DNA of 26,019 nt from JBGLNJ01 sp964353405 (GCA_964353405.1 CAYGWJ010000088.1:1-26019); one strand, 5' to 3'; positions 14,265 to 22,722 are shown, counted from the first letter of the stretch. Made by a program: numbers and translations. The notes: generated by a model not told the origin, from the letters alone.

Positions 14265-15326
14265 ATGAAAGGTATCCACTGGCTCTTGGTCTTTGTCCCG
14301 ATTGCGATGGTGGCCGATGTGCTGCACGCCGATCCCATGATCGTCTTTGTTACATCGGCTCTGGGTGTGATTCCGCTGGCCGGACTGTTAGGTGAGGCGA
14401 CCGAAGCATTAGCCGCCAGAACCGGTCCCCGCATCGGCGGTTTGTTGAACGCTACGCTGGGCAACGCCGCCGAGTTGATCATCACGCTGTTTGCGATTCG
14501 CGCCGGACTGCTGGAGCTGGCCAAGGCGTCCATCACAGGCTCGATCCTCGGCAATTTGTTATTGGTGTTGGGACTCAGCATTCTGGCGGGCGGACTCAAG
14601 AACGGTCTGCAAAAGTTTGACCGCAGCCACGTGGGACTGGATGCGACGATGACGATCCTGGCGGTGATTGCCCTGAGCGTGCCCTCGCTCTTTAGCGCTG
14701 CCATTGAGCCAGACATATTGCGCGTGGAAGAGTTGAGTCTTACCACGGCTGTAGCGATGATCGTGATCTACGGGCTGTCCGTGTTGTACGCTTTGACGCA
14801 TAAAGGCGAAGCAGCTCCGGCCGGGCCGGTAGTCAAGCCGACACAGGCTGGGCCGCGTTGGAGTGTGCGCCAGTCGCTCGGTGTATTGGCGGCGTCCACA
14901 GTTGGCATCGCCGTGATGAGCGAGTTCCTCGTCAGTTCGGTCGAGCCGGTGACGGCGGCGTGGGGCTTGACCGAGTTCTTCGTGGGTCTCATCATCATCC
15001 CATTTATCGGCAACGTGGCCGAGCACCTGGTGGCGGTGCAGGTGGCGTTGAAGAATCAAATGGACTTGTCGCTTTCAGTCGCATTGGGATCGAGCTTGCA
15101 GGTGGCCTTGCTCGTGGCGCCGCTGTTGGTCTTTCTCAGCCTGGTGATGGGCCACCCGCTCACGCTCGAATTCAACAGTTTTGAGCTCATCGCGCTGACG
15201 GCGGCGGCGGTCATCGCCGCGTTCGTGTCGCTCGACGGCGAATCGAACTGGCTGGAAGGTGCAATGCTGCTGGCGGTGTATCTGATCCTGGCGCTGGCGT
15301 TCTTTTTCCTGCCCAAGCTAGCCTGA
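14265..15326 (+). CDS. Calcium/proton exchanger (CAX, CaCA superfamily)
   Basis: A 353-residue membrane protein with about eleven hydrophobic segments. The two inverted alpha repeats of CAX exchangers are clear: GGLLNATLGNAAELIITLFAI with GSILGNLLLVLGLS in the first half, and IPFIGNVAEHLVAVQVAL with SVALGSSLQVALLVAP in the second. The Glu residues in GNAAE and GNVAE are the cation-binding positions. It would export Ca2+ in exchange for H+ across the inner membrane. GGAG near 14253 precedes the ATG. No partner gene is evident; the gap to the next gene contains a mobile element. Confidence 0.94.
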   Translation: MKGIHWLLVFVPIAMVADVLHADPMIVFVTSALGVIPLAGLLGEATEALAARTGPRIGGLLNATLGNAAELIITLFAIRAGLLELAKASITGSILGNLLLVLGLSILAGGLKNGLQKFDRSHVGLDATMTILAVIALSVPSLFSAAIEPDILRVEELSLTTAVAMIVIYGLSVLYALTHKGEAAPAGPVVKPTQAGPRWSVRQSLGVLAASTVGIAVMSEFLVSSVEPVTAAWGLTEFFVGLIIIPFIGNVAEHLVAVQVALKNQMDLSLSVALGSSLQVALLVAPLLVFLSLVMGHPLTLEFNSFELIALTAAAVIAAFVSLDGESNWLEGAMLLAVYLILALAFFFLPKLA

Positions 15327-15537
15327 TTCAAACGCAGGAAATTAACCGTGCTTTTCGATCTGTCTTACGAATCAAAACAGTACTAAAATTCTTTATCTAC
15401 CTTGAGCGTATCATCTCAATAATTCGCGGGACTAGACTTCCGAAGTCTTGGCAAGACGTTGCGACAAGCGTAAATCCAGTCAAGACTTTGCAAGTCTCCC
15501 CTGCTTTTTGAGAAGATACCCTTGAGCAAAGGGAAAA
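15327..15537. other. A+T-rich gap holding MITE copy 2
   Basis: No gene. The first 70 bases are A+T-rich and featureless to me. The rest is the second 112-bp element with its target duplications, ending 18 nt before the next start codon. Confidence 0.7.
15408..15519 (-). mobile_element. 112-bp MITE-like element, copy 2 (inverted)
   Basis: The reverse complement of the element at 5732-5843, the same length and 108 of 112 positions alike by my count. The ends are GTATCATCTCAA and the inverse of GTATCTTCTCAA. Perfect 8-bp direct repeats CCTTGAGC flank it at 15400-15407 and 15520-15527, differing from those of copy 1, which shows an independent insertion. It lies just before the ribosome binding site of the Thr-Pro protein gene and may have displaced or supplied its promoter. 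Confidence 0.88.
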
Positions 15538-16251
15538 ATGAACACACTACCGGTAAGCATGAACCATTCCAAAATCATCTTCGTTCTCATCGTATTAGGT
15601 GCTTTGGTAATTGTCTGTGCAGGGTTATTGCTAACCTGGCAGATTTTTATTCAAGTAAGCAATAAATCTTTTTCAACACTGACCTACACGCCGACCAGCA
15701 CACCGACAAATACACCTACACCGACCAGTACGCCGACCAGCACACCGACAAATACACCTACACCGACTAGCACGCCGACAGATACACCTACGCCGACCAG
15801 TACGCCAACCGCTACCGCGACGCCGACAGATACACCTGCGCCGACCAGTACGCCAACCGCTACCGCGACGCCGACAGATACACCTACACCGACTAGTACG
15901 CCAACCGAGACACCTACTCCAACACCAACACCTCTGCCACCCAACTTTACTGTCTCAATTGAAAAGTGCAATATCGAAGTGACTTGGGGAGTTGAAGTTA
16001 CATCAGCCGATGTTCGTATTAAGAACATCGGAGGCAAAGATGCCACAAACGTGGTGATAGTATTGCACGCAACTGATGCAGGTGGAAGACACCCCAACGA
16101 CCATATTTCCATCGAGCGTTTGCCTGTGGAAGGGGAGTATCGCTCTACACTTAAAGTATACACTACACTTCTTCAGAAGACTGTCCTCTATCTAAGCGTA
16201 ACTTCAGACCAGACTCAACGTATCCTTTTTGGGAATTATGACTGTGGATGA
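15538..16251 (+). CDS. Membrane-anchored protein with Thr-Pro-rich stalk
   Basis: A 237-residue protein with three parts: a short N terminus with one membrane helix (about 13-36, IIFVLIVLGALVIVCAGLLL), a Thr/Pro/Ser-rich stalk (50-135), and a C-terminal domain (140-237) with alternating beta-like segments and two cysteines, C144 and C236, that could form a disulphide. Topology suggests a cell-surface domain on an extended, perhaps glycosylated, stalk; such linkers are common in Chloroflexota surface proteins. No family recognised for the C-terminal domain. AAGGG at 15529-15533 supports ATG 15538. The DNA is visibly more A+T-rich than its neighbours, a hint of transfer. Its TGA overlaps the next ATG (ATGA). 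Confidence 0.75.
   Translation: MNTLPVSMNHSKIIFVLIVLGALVIVCAGLLLTWQIFIQVSNKSFSTLTYTPTSTPTNTPTPTSTPTSTPTNTPTPTSTPTDTPTPTSTPTATATPTDTPAPTSTPTATATPTDTPTPTSTPTETPTPTPTPLPPNFTVSIEKCNIEVTWGVEVTSADVRIKNIGGKDATNVVIVLHATDAGGRHPNDHISIERLPVEGEYRSTLKVYTTLLQKTVLYLSVTSDQTQRILFGNYDCG
15700..15935 (+). repeat. Tandem coding repeat of the Thr-Pro stalk
   Basis: The stalk is built from short codon blocks such as PTSTPTNTP. A clear 48-bp tandem pair begins at 15793 and 15841 and encodes PTSTPTATATPTDTP(A/T). Near-identical units suggest recent expansion or slippage. Confidence 0.75.
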
Positions 16252-16604
16252 AACACATGCCGCACTTGCAATCAGTGGCGTGGTATGCGCACAACCCAAA
16301 ACTCCAAGACATTGCCCACTATCTGGCCGATGAGGGCTGGCCGTGTGAAGCCATCTACGCAGGCCAGATGATGCTGACGAGAACACCCTGGCCAGGCGCT
16401 CCCGAAGTGTGGTGTCCCCCAAGCGTCCTATGCTTTCTTGGGCTGCACCGTAACACACAGATAAAGGTAGAGACTGTCTTTGCCGCATACACTCACTATG
16501 CCGGCCCCAAGCAGATCAAGGTTTGGCCGTTTAACCAGCACGAAGGCGGCGGCTCATATCAGGCGGTTGACAAGCTCCAATTCCTGCATGGTATATGGCG
16601 ATGA
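16248..16604 (+). pseudogene. Remnant of an acetyl-xylan-esterase-like (AXE1/CE7) protein
   Basis: A 118-residue frame whose last half (59-116) matches the C-terminal end of AXE1-type esterases: TVFAAYTHYAGPK, then KVWPFNQHEGGG with the catalytic-type His98. The segment that should read like GLMDT with the catalytic Asp is GLHRNT here, and the N-terminal two thirds of the enzyme, with the nucleophile Ser, are missing. Residues 1-58 match nothing I know. I therefore read it as a decayed or chimeric fragment; a small functional protein is the alternative. Start and stop both form ATGA overlaps with the neighbouring genes, so it would be translated by coupling. Confidence 0.5.
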
Positions 16605-17991
16605 GCGCGCCGGGCAGCTTGACTCACACCGTCCGCTGGACGGCGAAAAAGATTGCTCAGCGCATCCGGTTGATTGAGCCGTTGGTCTATCGGCGCAAGC
16701 AGGCTCTGCCGCCGTTTCGTTATTTGCCGCTCTCCGGCCCCCTGGAGATTCCGCCCGTCGCCCCCGACGTGGACGACAGCCGCTGGGCGGTGGTCGAGCC
16801 GAACACGTATTGGGGCCATTGGTTCACCGACTTTGTTTTACGGTGCCACTTGCAACTTACGCTTGACTGGCCCGATGGCTCTGTGGCGCTCTATTTGCCG
16901 CTCGGCATCTCGGGCGATTTCAGCCATCCCGAATCGCTGGTTTACATTGACGGCGTCGCCTACGCCACGTGCGACCGTCATCATCAGGAAATATCGTTGC
17001 CGTCTCAATGGCGTGATGGGCAGCCACACCTGCTGGCTCTGCATGGCTGGACGGGCCTCGGCGGTTTTGAGCGCGGCGAGCCGTACACGCAGCTCTTTAT
17101 GTATCCGTGCACCCTTGTGCAGATTGACCAGCCGACGCGCGATTTCATCGCTACCGCGCGTGTCGCTCTTGGCGTCGCCAACACGCTGGGCGACAATGAT
17201 CCGGCCAAAGGCCGCCTGCTCGACGCGCTGGAGGAAGCGTTTGTGATCCTGGACACACGCGAGCCATTTGATGAGGGGTTCTATGCCAGCGTTGCTCCGG
17301 CGCACGCTGCTCTGCGCGCAGGCATCGCGCAGGCCGGGTCACCGCTCGATGTGGACATCACGGCCACCGGGCACGCTCATATTGACGTGGCATGGCTCTG
17401 GCCGTTGGGTCAGACGCGGCGCAAGGCTGGGCGGACGTTCCAAAATGTCTTACGCCTGATGGATCAATTCCCCGAATATCACTTTACACAGAGCCAGCCT
17501 CAACTCTATGACTTTGTGCGCCAGGACTATCCGGCGTTGTTTGACGCGATCAAAGCGCGCGTGGCCGAGGGCCGCTGGGAATCCATCGGCGGGATGTGGG
17601 TCGAGGCCGACTGCAACCTCAGCGGTCCCGAATCGCTGGTGCGGCAGTTCTTGCTGGGAAGGACTTTTTTTCGTGAGCATTTCGGCAACGCCGAATCGCC
17701 CGTGTTGTGGCTGCCGGATGTTTTTGGGTATTCGTGGGCCCTGCCTCAGCTCATCAAGCAGGCCGGCCTGGATTATTTCTTTACCATCAAGATTGGCTGG
17801 AGCCAGTACAACCGTCTGCCTTATGACAGCTTCTGGTGGCAGGGGTTGGATGGCACGCGCGTGCTGACGCATTTCAGCCCGACGCCCGAGATCGGCAGTT
17901 CACACTTTGGAACCAGCACCTACAACGCCGAGGCAGCGCCGGAACAGGTCATCGGCACGTGGACGAATTTTCAGCAGAAGGATTTGGGGAT

Positions 17992-18014
17992 GGGCGGGGT
18001 AACCCCGCCCCTAC
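17992..18014. repeat. Palindromic repeat inserted in frame in the mannosidase gene
   Basis: GGGCGGGGT and its near-exact inverse ACCCCGCCC are joined by one base, then CTAC. On the other strand this reads GTAGGGGCGGGGTTACC and onward, so it shares the GTAGG edge of the palindromes at 324-352 and 5655-5711. It encodes GGVTPPLL just before the conserved GHGDGGGGP. Confidence 0.65.
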
Positions 18015-18156
18015 TGATGGCTTATGGCCACGGCGATGGCGGCGGCGGTCCCGAGCGCAAGATGCTGGAAAACATTCGCGAGATGAGGGCTTTCCCGGCG
18101 ACGCCGCACATTCGCCAGGGAAGTGTGATCGAGTTTTTTCGAAAACTAGAGACATT

Positions 18157-18189
<33 letters not shown>

Positions 18190-18356
18190 GTACCTGGAAT
18201 TGCATCGCGGCACGTATACCACGCAGAGCCGCAACAAGCGGGCCAATCGGAAGGCCGAGTTCGCGTTGCACGACGCCGAGTTCTTGGCGGCATTCGCTTC
18301 GGCGGCGAATCCCGGTTACGAGTATCCATTTGACGCCTTGCGTCATGCCTGGGAGT

Positions 18357-18397
<41 letters not shown>

Positions 18398-18676
18398 AGC
18401 ATCAGCCTGGTGTATCTCGAATCGCAGCAGCAGTATGCCGAAGTTCAATCGCTGGCGTCCGATGTGCAGGGCGCCGCACTCGACGCCATCGCAAAACACG
18501 TAAAGGGCGATGCTCTCGTCGTCAACCCGACATCGTTTGCGCGCCGTGACCTGGCGTTCTGGCCGGACGGCACAGGCGATTTGCAAACTGTTGATGGCAC
18601 TTGTGTTTTCGTCCAACCCGTTGACGGCGGTGTGTTGATTGACGCGGGCGAGGTGACTCCTTTTAGCGTTACACCC

Positions 18677-18725
18677 CTGGTCTCTAGTCCGCCATCTGCG
18701 CTCCGCAACCCGAAATCCGCAATCT
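18677..18725. repeat. Heptanucleotide array at the mannosidase frameshift
   Basis: Seven 7-nt units in a row: CTGGTCT, CTAGTCC, GCCATCT, GCGCTCC, GCAACCC, GAAATCC, GCAATCT. They fit a loose pattern ending in YY, often GCNNYCY. In the frame of the downstream half, TAG at 18685-18687 lies within the array. The reading frame of the enzyme changes across it. Confidence 0.7.
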
Positions 18726-18726
18726 G

Positions 18727-19809
18727 GTGGCCACAGTCGCCTTGTTGGAAAACGATCTCTTGCGCGTGGAACTGAACGAGGTGGGCGATGTCATCTGCGT
18801 CTATGATAAGGTCAATGCGCGGCAAGTGTTGCCTGCGGGCGCAGTCGCCAACCAGTTCCGCGCCTTTGAGGATCGTCCCAGGCAGTGGGATGCCTGGGAC
18901 CTGGATATTTTCTACGATGACAAAATGTGGCTGGCCGATCCGGCGTCATCGGTGCGTGTGGTGGAAGCCGGGCCGCTGCGGGCGACGTTGGAAATCCGTC
19001 GCCGCATCCTGCATAGCGAATATGTCCAGCGCATTTCGCTGGCGCACAACAGTCCGCGCCTCGACTTGCATACGACGATAGACTGGCGCGAGCGGCACAT
19101 CTTGCTCAAGGTGGCGTTCCCCGTGGACATTCTCTCACCCGTGGCGACCTATGAAATCCAGTGGGGCAATGTCCAGCGGCCCACGCATCGCAACACGAGT
19201 TGGGACTGGGCGCGCTTTGAGACGGTCGCTCAAAAGTGGGTGGACTTGAGTGAGGGTGATTACGGCGTGAGCCTGCTCAACGACTGCAAGTACGGCCACG
19301 ACATCCAGGGCAACGTCATGCGCATCAGCTTGCTCCGCAGCCCGACGATGCCCGACCCCCAGGCCGACCAGGGCGAGCATTGCTTTGCTTACAGCCTGCT
19401 GCCGCACGCGGGTGAGTGCGGCGAGGCAACCATCGGAGCAGCATATACTTTGAATGATCCACTGATCGTGTATCCGACCAAGGGCTGCTGTGCGAGACAA
19501 ACGACGGAACGAGCGCTCTTTGTCCCGCGAAGCGGTCATTCATCTTTCATCAGCACCGATCGGCCTGACATCATCGTCGAAACGATCAAGTGTGCTGAAG
19601 ATGGTCATGGCCTCATCATCCGGTTTTACGAGAGCCAACGTCGGCGCGGGCCGGTCACGTTGACGGCTGGCTTTGACCTGGCGCACGTGTGGCGCACGAA
19701 TTTGCTTGAAGAGGATCAAGCCGAGTTGACGCCGACTGGCCAAAGTGTCAGTCTGTACGTCAAGCCTTTTGAGATTGTCACTCTACGTTTGATCCCGGCG
19801 CAGGGGTAA
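18727..19809 (+). pseudogene. Alpha-mannosidase (GH38), C-terminal beta-sandwich part
   Basis: Contains the C-terminal domains of a GH38 enzyme: LLENDLLRVELNEVGDVICVYDK, FEDRPRQWDAWDLD, the jelly-roll segment HTTIDWRERHILLKVAFPVD and the final GFDLAHVWRTNLLEE with VKPFEIVTLRL. These follow the upstream part without loss of conserved sequence, so a single gene of about 1065 codons has been split by a frameshift. GTG 18727 has no clear ribosome binding site, so independent expression is doubtful. The frame is open back only to 18688, just after a TAG inside the repeat array. It ends 85 nt from the convergent ferritin gene. Confidence 0.88.
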
Positions 19810-19830
19810 GAGCGAAACTTTTCTATTGGA

Positions 19831-19865
19831 CGTGCGACGCACTCTTGATCACAGTGCGTCGCACG
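19831..19865. terminator. Long hairpin between convergent mannosidase and ferritin genes
   Basis: CGTGCGACGCACT (19831-19843) pairs perfectly over 13 bp with 19853-19865 around a 9-nt loop. Its position between convergent genes suggests a two-way transcription stop, but neither side has a T-run, so it may be another palindromic repeat. Confidence 0.5.
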
Positions 19866-19894
19866 CTGGACTTGGCTACTTGGGATGAACCTGG

Positions 19895-20386
19895 TTATTC
19901 CCCGCGCTTGCCCAACTGCTTGTCGAGCATGAGCACCGCCGTGCCGTGCGCGTCAATCAGCTTGAGGTCCTCGATGATCTGCGTGGCATTCTTTTCCTCT
20001 TCGACCTGCTCGGTGATAAACCACTGCAGCATGATCTGGGTGGCATAATCGTTTTCCTTGCCCGCCAGCTCATACAGCTTGTAGATCGAAGCTGTCACTT
20101 GCTGCTCATGCTCCAGGACCTGGTTGAACAGTTCAAGCGCCGACTTCCACTCTGCCGGCGGCTGATCAATCGCCAGGAGCTTGACCGTCCCGCCGCGCTC
20201 GTGCACGTAAGCATAGAATTTGAGCGCGTGGCCTTGCTCTTCCTGGAACTGCACGCGCATCCAGTGCGCAAAACCGCCCAGGTTTTGCTCCTCAAAGTGA
20301 GCCGCCATGGACAGGTACAGGTAGGCCGAGTAGAATTCCTTCTTGATCTGCTCGTTGATTGCGCCTTCTACCGCTTTGCTGATCAT
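19895..20386 (-). CDS. ftnA: Non-haem ferritin
   Basis: A 163-residue bacterial ferritin that oxidises Fe2+ and stores iron in a 24-subunit shell. The ferroxidase ligands are all at the expected places: Glu17, Glu50, His53, Glu94, Gln127 and Glu130, matching E. coli FtnA spacing. It lacks the haem-binding Met environment of bacterioferritin. The frame is open to 20584, but conserved sequence begins MISKAVEGAINEQ at ATG 20386, with AAGGA 9 nt upstream. A TATAAT lies at 20444-20439, giving a short leader. Its neighbours are unrelated, so it is probably monocistronic. The gene name is by family; alternatives within ferritins are possible. Confidence 0.94.
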   Translation of the reverse strand: MISKAVEGAINEQIKKEFYSAYLYLSMAAHFEEQNLGGFAHWMRVQFQEEQGHALKFYAYVHERGGTVKLLAIDQPPAEWKSALELFNQVLEHEQQVTASIYKLYELAGKENDYATQIMLQWFITEQVEEEKNATQIIEDLKLIDAHGTAVLMLDKQLGKRGE

Positions 20387-20438
20387 GTGTGTTGTTCCTT
20401 TCTGATGGGTATAGGTTTCCAGTGTGGTCTTCGCCTCT

Positions 20439-20444
20439 ATTATA
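20439..20444 (-). promoter_or_regulatory. Possible -10 box of the ferritin gene
   Basis: TATAAT read leftward at 20444-20439. The closest -35-like sequence, TTGAGA at 20470-20465, is 20 nt away, too far for a standard promoter. An iron-responsive activator site could be involved, but none is recognisable. Confidence 0.4.
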
Positions 20445-20465
20445 CCTGAATTTCCTGTTGGCGTC

Positions 20466-21233
20466 TCAAATGTAGAATCGCTCCGGGTCAATCTCTTCTC
20501 GCAACAAGCGCAGTTCTTCCGTGCTAGGCGGCGTGTTTGCGCCGACCGGGTCGGGGACGATAAGCTCAAAGCCCGTGTTGTCAATGACCTCTTGAACGGT
20601 CACGCCCGGATGCGTGGCGGCGAGCCGCATCCGGCACGTGTCGCGGTCATAGTCCATCAGTGCCAGCGTAGAAACGACGTTGATGGGTCGGCTGCCTCGC
20701 GGCAAGCCCGCCGCCTCCCGCGCGCCTGGGCCGGAGAGATAGCCGGGCGTGGTGATGAAATCCAACTTGGGGACAAAGCGGCGCTTGTCGTGTTGCATGA
20801 TGGCGACCGTCATCCAGCACAGGCTGCCGACGTCGTTGCCGCCGCCGCTGCCGGGCAGGCGCGCCTTGGGATGGTCGTGGTCGCCGATGGTGGTACTGTT
20901 CAAGTTGCCGTAGCCATCAATCTGCGCCCCGCCCAGGAAACCATAGTCAATAAAACCGCGCTGAGCCGTCTCCATCGTGTCGCAGATTCCAGAAGCCACC
21001 AGCCCTTTGTGAAAAGTGCGCGACTCGCCGACTGCGCGGGGCAGTTTTTCCAAAATCGCGCCGGTCCCGCCGAACTCGAATACGGGAACCAGGCTGGGCG
21101 CAACCGTCTTGGTCGCCAGCATAGCGGCGAGCATCGGGATGCCAGTGCCGATGAACGCGGTGGTCCCGTCTTGAAACAGACGCGCGGCCACACAAATCAT
21201 CAGCTCGGTCTTGGTGTAAGGACGTTCGTCCAT
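20466..21233 (-). CDS. Class I CoA-transferase, subunit B (glutaconate CoA-transferase / IpdB-like)
   Basis: A 255-residue beta subunit of a class I CoA-transferase. The oxyanion-hole-like GTGIPMLAAMLA lies near 29-40, and Glu53 in VFEFGGTGA lies where the catalytic Glu of glutaconate CoA-transferase B is found (Glu54 in Acidaminococcus). IDYGFLGGAQIDGYGNLNS and the later RFVPKLDFITTPGYLSG are typical of this group. It moves CoA between carboxylic acids together with subunit A; the substrate cannot be read from sequence, and the related IpdAB steroid-ring hydrolases are an alternative. ATG 21233 shares a base with the stop of subunit A, and GGAGAG precedes it. The longer open frame is not conserved. 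Confidence 0.9.
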   Translation of the reverse strand: MDERPYTKTELMICVAARLFQDGTTAFIGTGIPMLAAMLATKTVAPSLVPVFEFGGTGAILEKLPRAVGESRTFHKGLVASGICDTMETAQRGFIDYGFLGGAQIDGYGNLNSTTIGDHDHPKARLPGSGGGNDVGSLCWMTVAIMQHDKRRFVPKLDFITTPGYLSGPGAREAAGLPRGSRPINVVSTLALMDYDRDTCRMRLAATHPGVTVQEVIDNTGFELIVPDPVGANTPPSTEELRLLREEIDPERFYI

Positions 21234-22210
21234 CACTCTCTCCTTTCCCGCTCGGCCACCATGAGAGTGAGCCGCTCCTGGCCGATGAGATCGAGATACT
21301 CGGCGTGGTTGTTGACGCCGTGCACGTACTTGTCCAGGTAAGCCTGCGCGCCCTCCGCCGTCTTGCTGGCCTCCACCCACTCACGGATGGCGACTTCATC
21401 GCGCCCATAGACGTAGGCCATCTCGCCCGGATACGAGCCGAATGGCGCGTGGACGACAGCATCCACCAGGTAATAGGGGATGATGGTGCGGTCGGGCTGC
21501 TTGCGAATTTCGTCTGTCGGCACGATTTCCTCTGCACTGATGATGAGACGCCTGGAAGCGCGCGCCATTTCGGCTGCAAAGCCGCTGATGCCCTCGATCT
21601 GCGCGTTGCCAGAGCGATCGGCGCGATGGACGTGAATCAAGCCGACGTCGAGGATGAGTGCGGGCAGCAGGCAGACCTTCATGCCGGTGAACGGATCCTC
21701 GATGACCTTGGCCGCGCTGAAGGTGAGCGTGTCCGTGCCGAGCATCGAGCGCGTCGGGATAAAGGGCACGCCCATCGCCGCTGCCTTCATCCGCCACGAG
21801 ATGGCGCCATTCGACCATTCGACGCACGTCTCGACCTGCCCCGATTCGACGGCACGCCTCAGCGCCGACGTTGTGCCATAGACTTCGAGGCCGATGTAGG
21901 TGATGTCGAGTTTCTTGACCAGCCCGGCGGCCAGCCACAGGTCAAGCTCCAGCACGCCTTGCCCGCACACGCGCAGATTCTTTTTCCCCTGGCGGACGAC
22001 CTCGCGGCACAGCGACATCGGGCAGCGCACAGTCCCGTATAGCTCCGTGCCGATGTAACATCCGTCGGTCACAAAGCGGCTGACGGCTTCTTGCTCGGTC
22101 ATCAGTTTGTCCATCAGCTTGCGGGGCTTGTGGACTCGGTTCCATTCGCGGAATGCTTCGAGGTCGGGCGGCTGGATCAGCTCGCCCCGGCCGGATTCCA
22201 GGACTTGCAT
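21233..22210 (-). CDS. Class I CoA-transferase, subunit A (glutaconate CoA-transferase / IpdA-like)
   Basis: A 325-residue alpha subunit. It begins RKLMDKLMTEQEAVSRFVTDGCYIGTELYG, the usual start of this family's Rossmann-like domain, and contains VEWSNGAISWRMKAAAMGVPFIPTRSMLGTD and ALILDVGLIHVHRADRSGNAQIEG, conserved in GctA/IpdA proteins. It forms a heteromeric enzyme with subunit B, encoded next, with a TGATG overlap ensuring balanced synthesis. AGGAGG precedes ATG 22210. It follows a DUF3566-like gene by 65 nt and could be in one transcript with it, or have its own promoter; none is clear. The physiological substrate, perhaps a dicarboxylate or a ring-cleavage product, is unknown. Confidence 0.9.
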   Translation of the reverse strand: MQVLESGRGELIQPPDLEAFREWNRVHKPRKLMDKLMTEQEAVSRFVTDGCYIGTELYGTVRCPMSLCREVVRQGKKNLRVCGQGVLELDLWLAAGLVKKLDITYIGLEVYGTTSALRRAVESGQVETCVEWSNGAISWRMKAAAMGVPFIPTRSMLGTDTLTFSAAKVIEDPFTGMKVCLLPALILDVGLIHVHRADRSGNAQIEGISGFAAEMARASRRLIISAEEIVPTDEIRKQPDRTIIPYYLVDAVVHAPFGSYPGEMAYVYGRDEVAIREWVEASKTAEGAQAYLDKYVHGVNNHAEYLDLIGQERLTLMVAERERRE

Positions 22211-22275
22211 CTTGGCCTCCTTGTGCTTTGAGGGTCACCTGCTGCTCGATAAATCAACGTGCGGATGTCTCGCAT

Positions 22276-22722
22276 CTAATTCGCGTTCCTCCGCATGACG
22301 ACCATGTGTGTGTCGCGGCCCGGTTCCAGTGTCACTTCCAATCCGCCGGAAAGCGCGGCCATGGAATTGTAGGCAAGCGCCTGCCAACCCGTGAACACAG
22401 CCGACAACAATCCCATCGCCAGCACCACACCCACAAACACGGCCGCCACAACCACCCAGGGCAAGTCATCCAGCCGGCGCACGGTCGAAAGCGCGTCCCC
22501 CAGCTTGAGAAGCTGGATCAGATTCACGGGAATCTTGCCCAGCAGCCCGACATCAATCGAAGCGTTTTGCCAGCCTTCCATCGTCCGGCGCAGCCAGCCA
22601 AGGCTGGTGTGGATGACAAACGCCAGCACGATGCCGATCGGTGTGGCGCTCACCGCGCCGGTGACACAACCGAACTTGGCGGTGGACAAAAGCCCGATGC
22701 GGCGGACGTAGAAGGCGGTCAA
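22276..22722 (-). CDS. DUF3566-like membrane protein
   Basis: A 148-residue protein if started at TTG 22722, whose bases overlap the stop of the PP2C gene (TTGA). The pattern is RRIGLLSTAKFGCVTGAVSATPIGIVLAFVI (first membrane helix), an amphipathic middle, then DDLPWVVVAAVFVGVVLAMGLLSAVFTGWQALAYNSMAALSGGLEVTLEP. The ending A-YN--A---GG-EVTL is characteristic of DUF3566, a two-helix protein known mostly from Actinobacteria, where its function is unknown. The frame is open further upstream but that part is coding for PP2C in another frame. Overlap suggests coupled synthesis, hence a possible functional link with the phosphatase. Confidence 0.72.
   Translation of the reverse strand: MTAFYVRRIGLLSTAKFGCVTGAVSATPIGIVLAFVIHTSLGWLRRTMEGWQNASIDVGLLGKIPVNLIQLLKLGDALSTVRRLDDLPWVVVAAVFVGVVLAMGLLSAVFTGWQALAYNSMAALSGGLEVTLEPGRDTHMVVMRRNAN

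Noticed and set aside
13320..14327. 335-codon minus-strand frame
   Set aside because: Antisense to miaA; no recognisable features.
18670..18780. Programmed ribosomal frameshifting in the mannosidase
   Set aside because: There is no slippery sequence or downstream structure of the known kinds, and GH38 enzymes are not known to use it; a repeat-induced frameshift is simpler.
20424..21341. 305-codon plus-strand frame
   Set aside because: Antisense to CoA-transferase subunit B; no motif.
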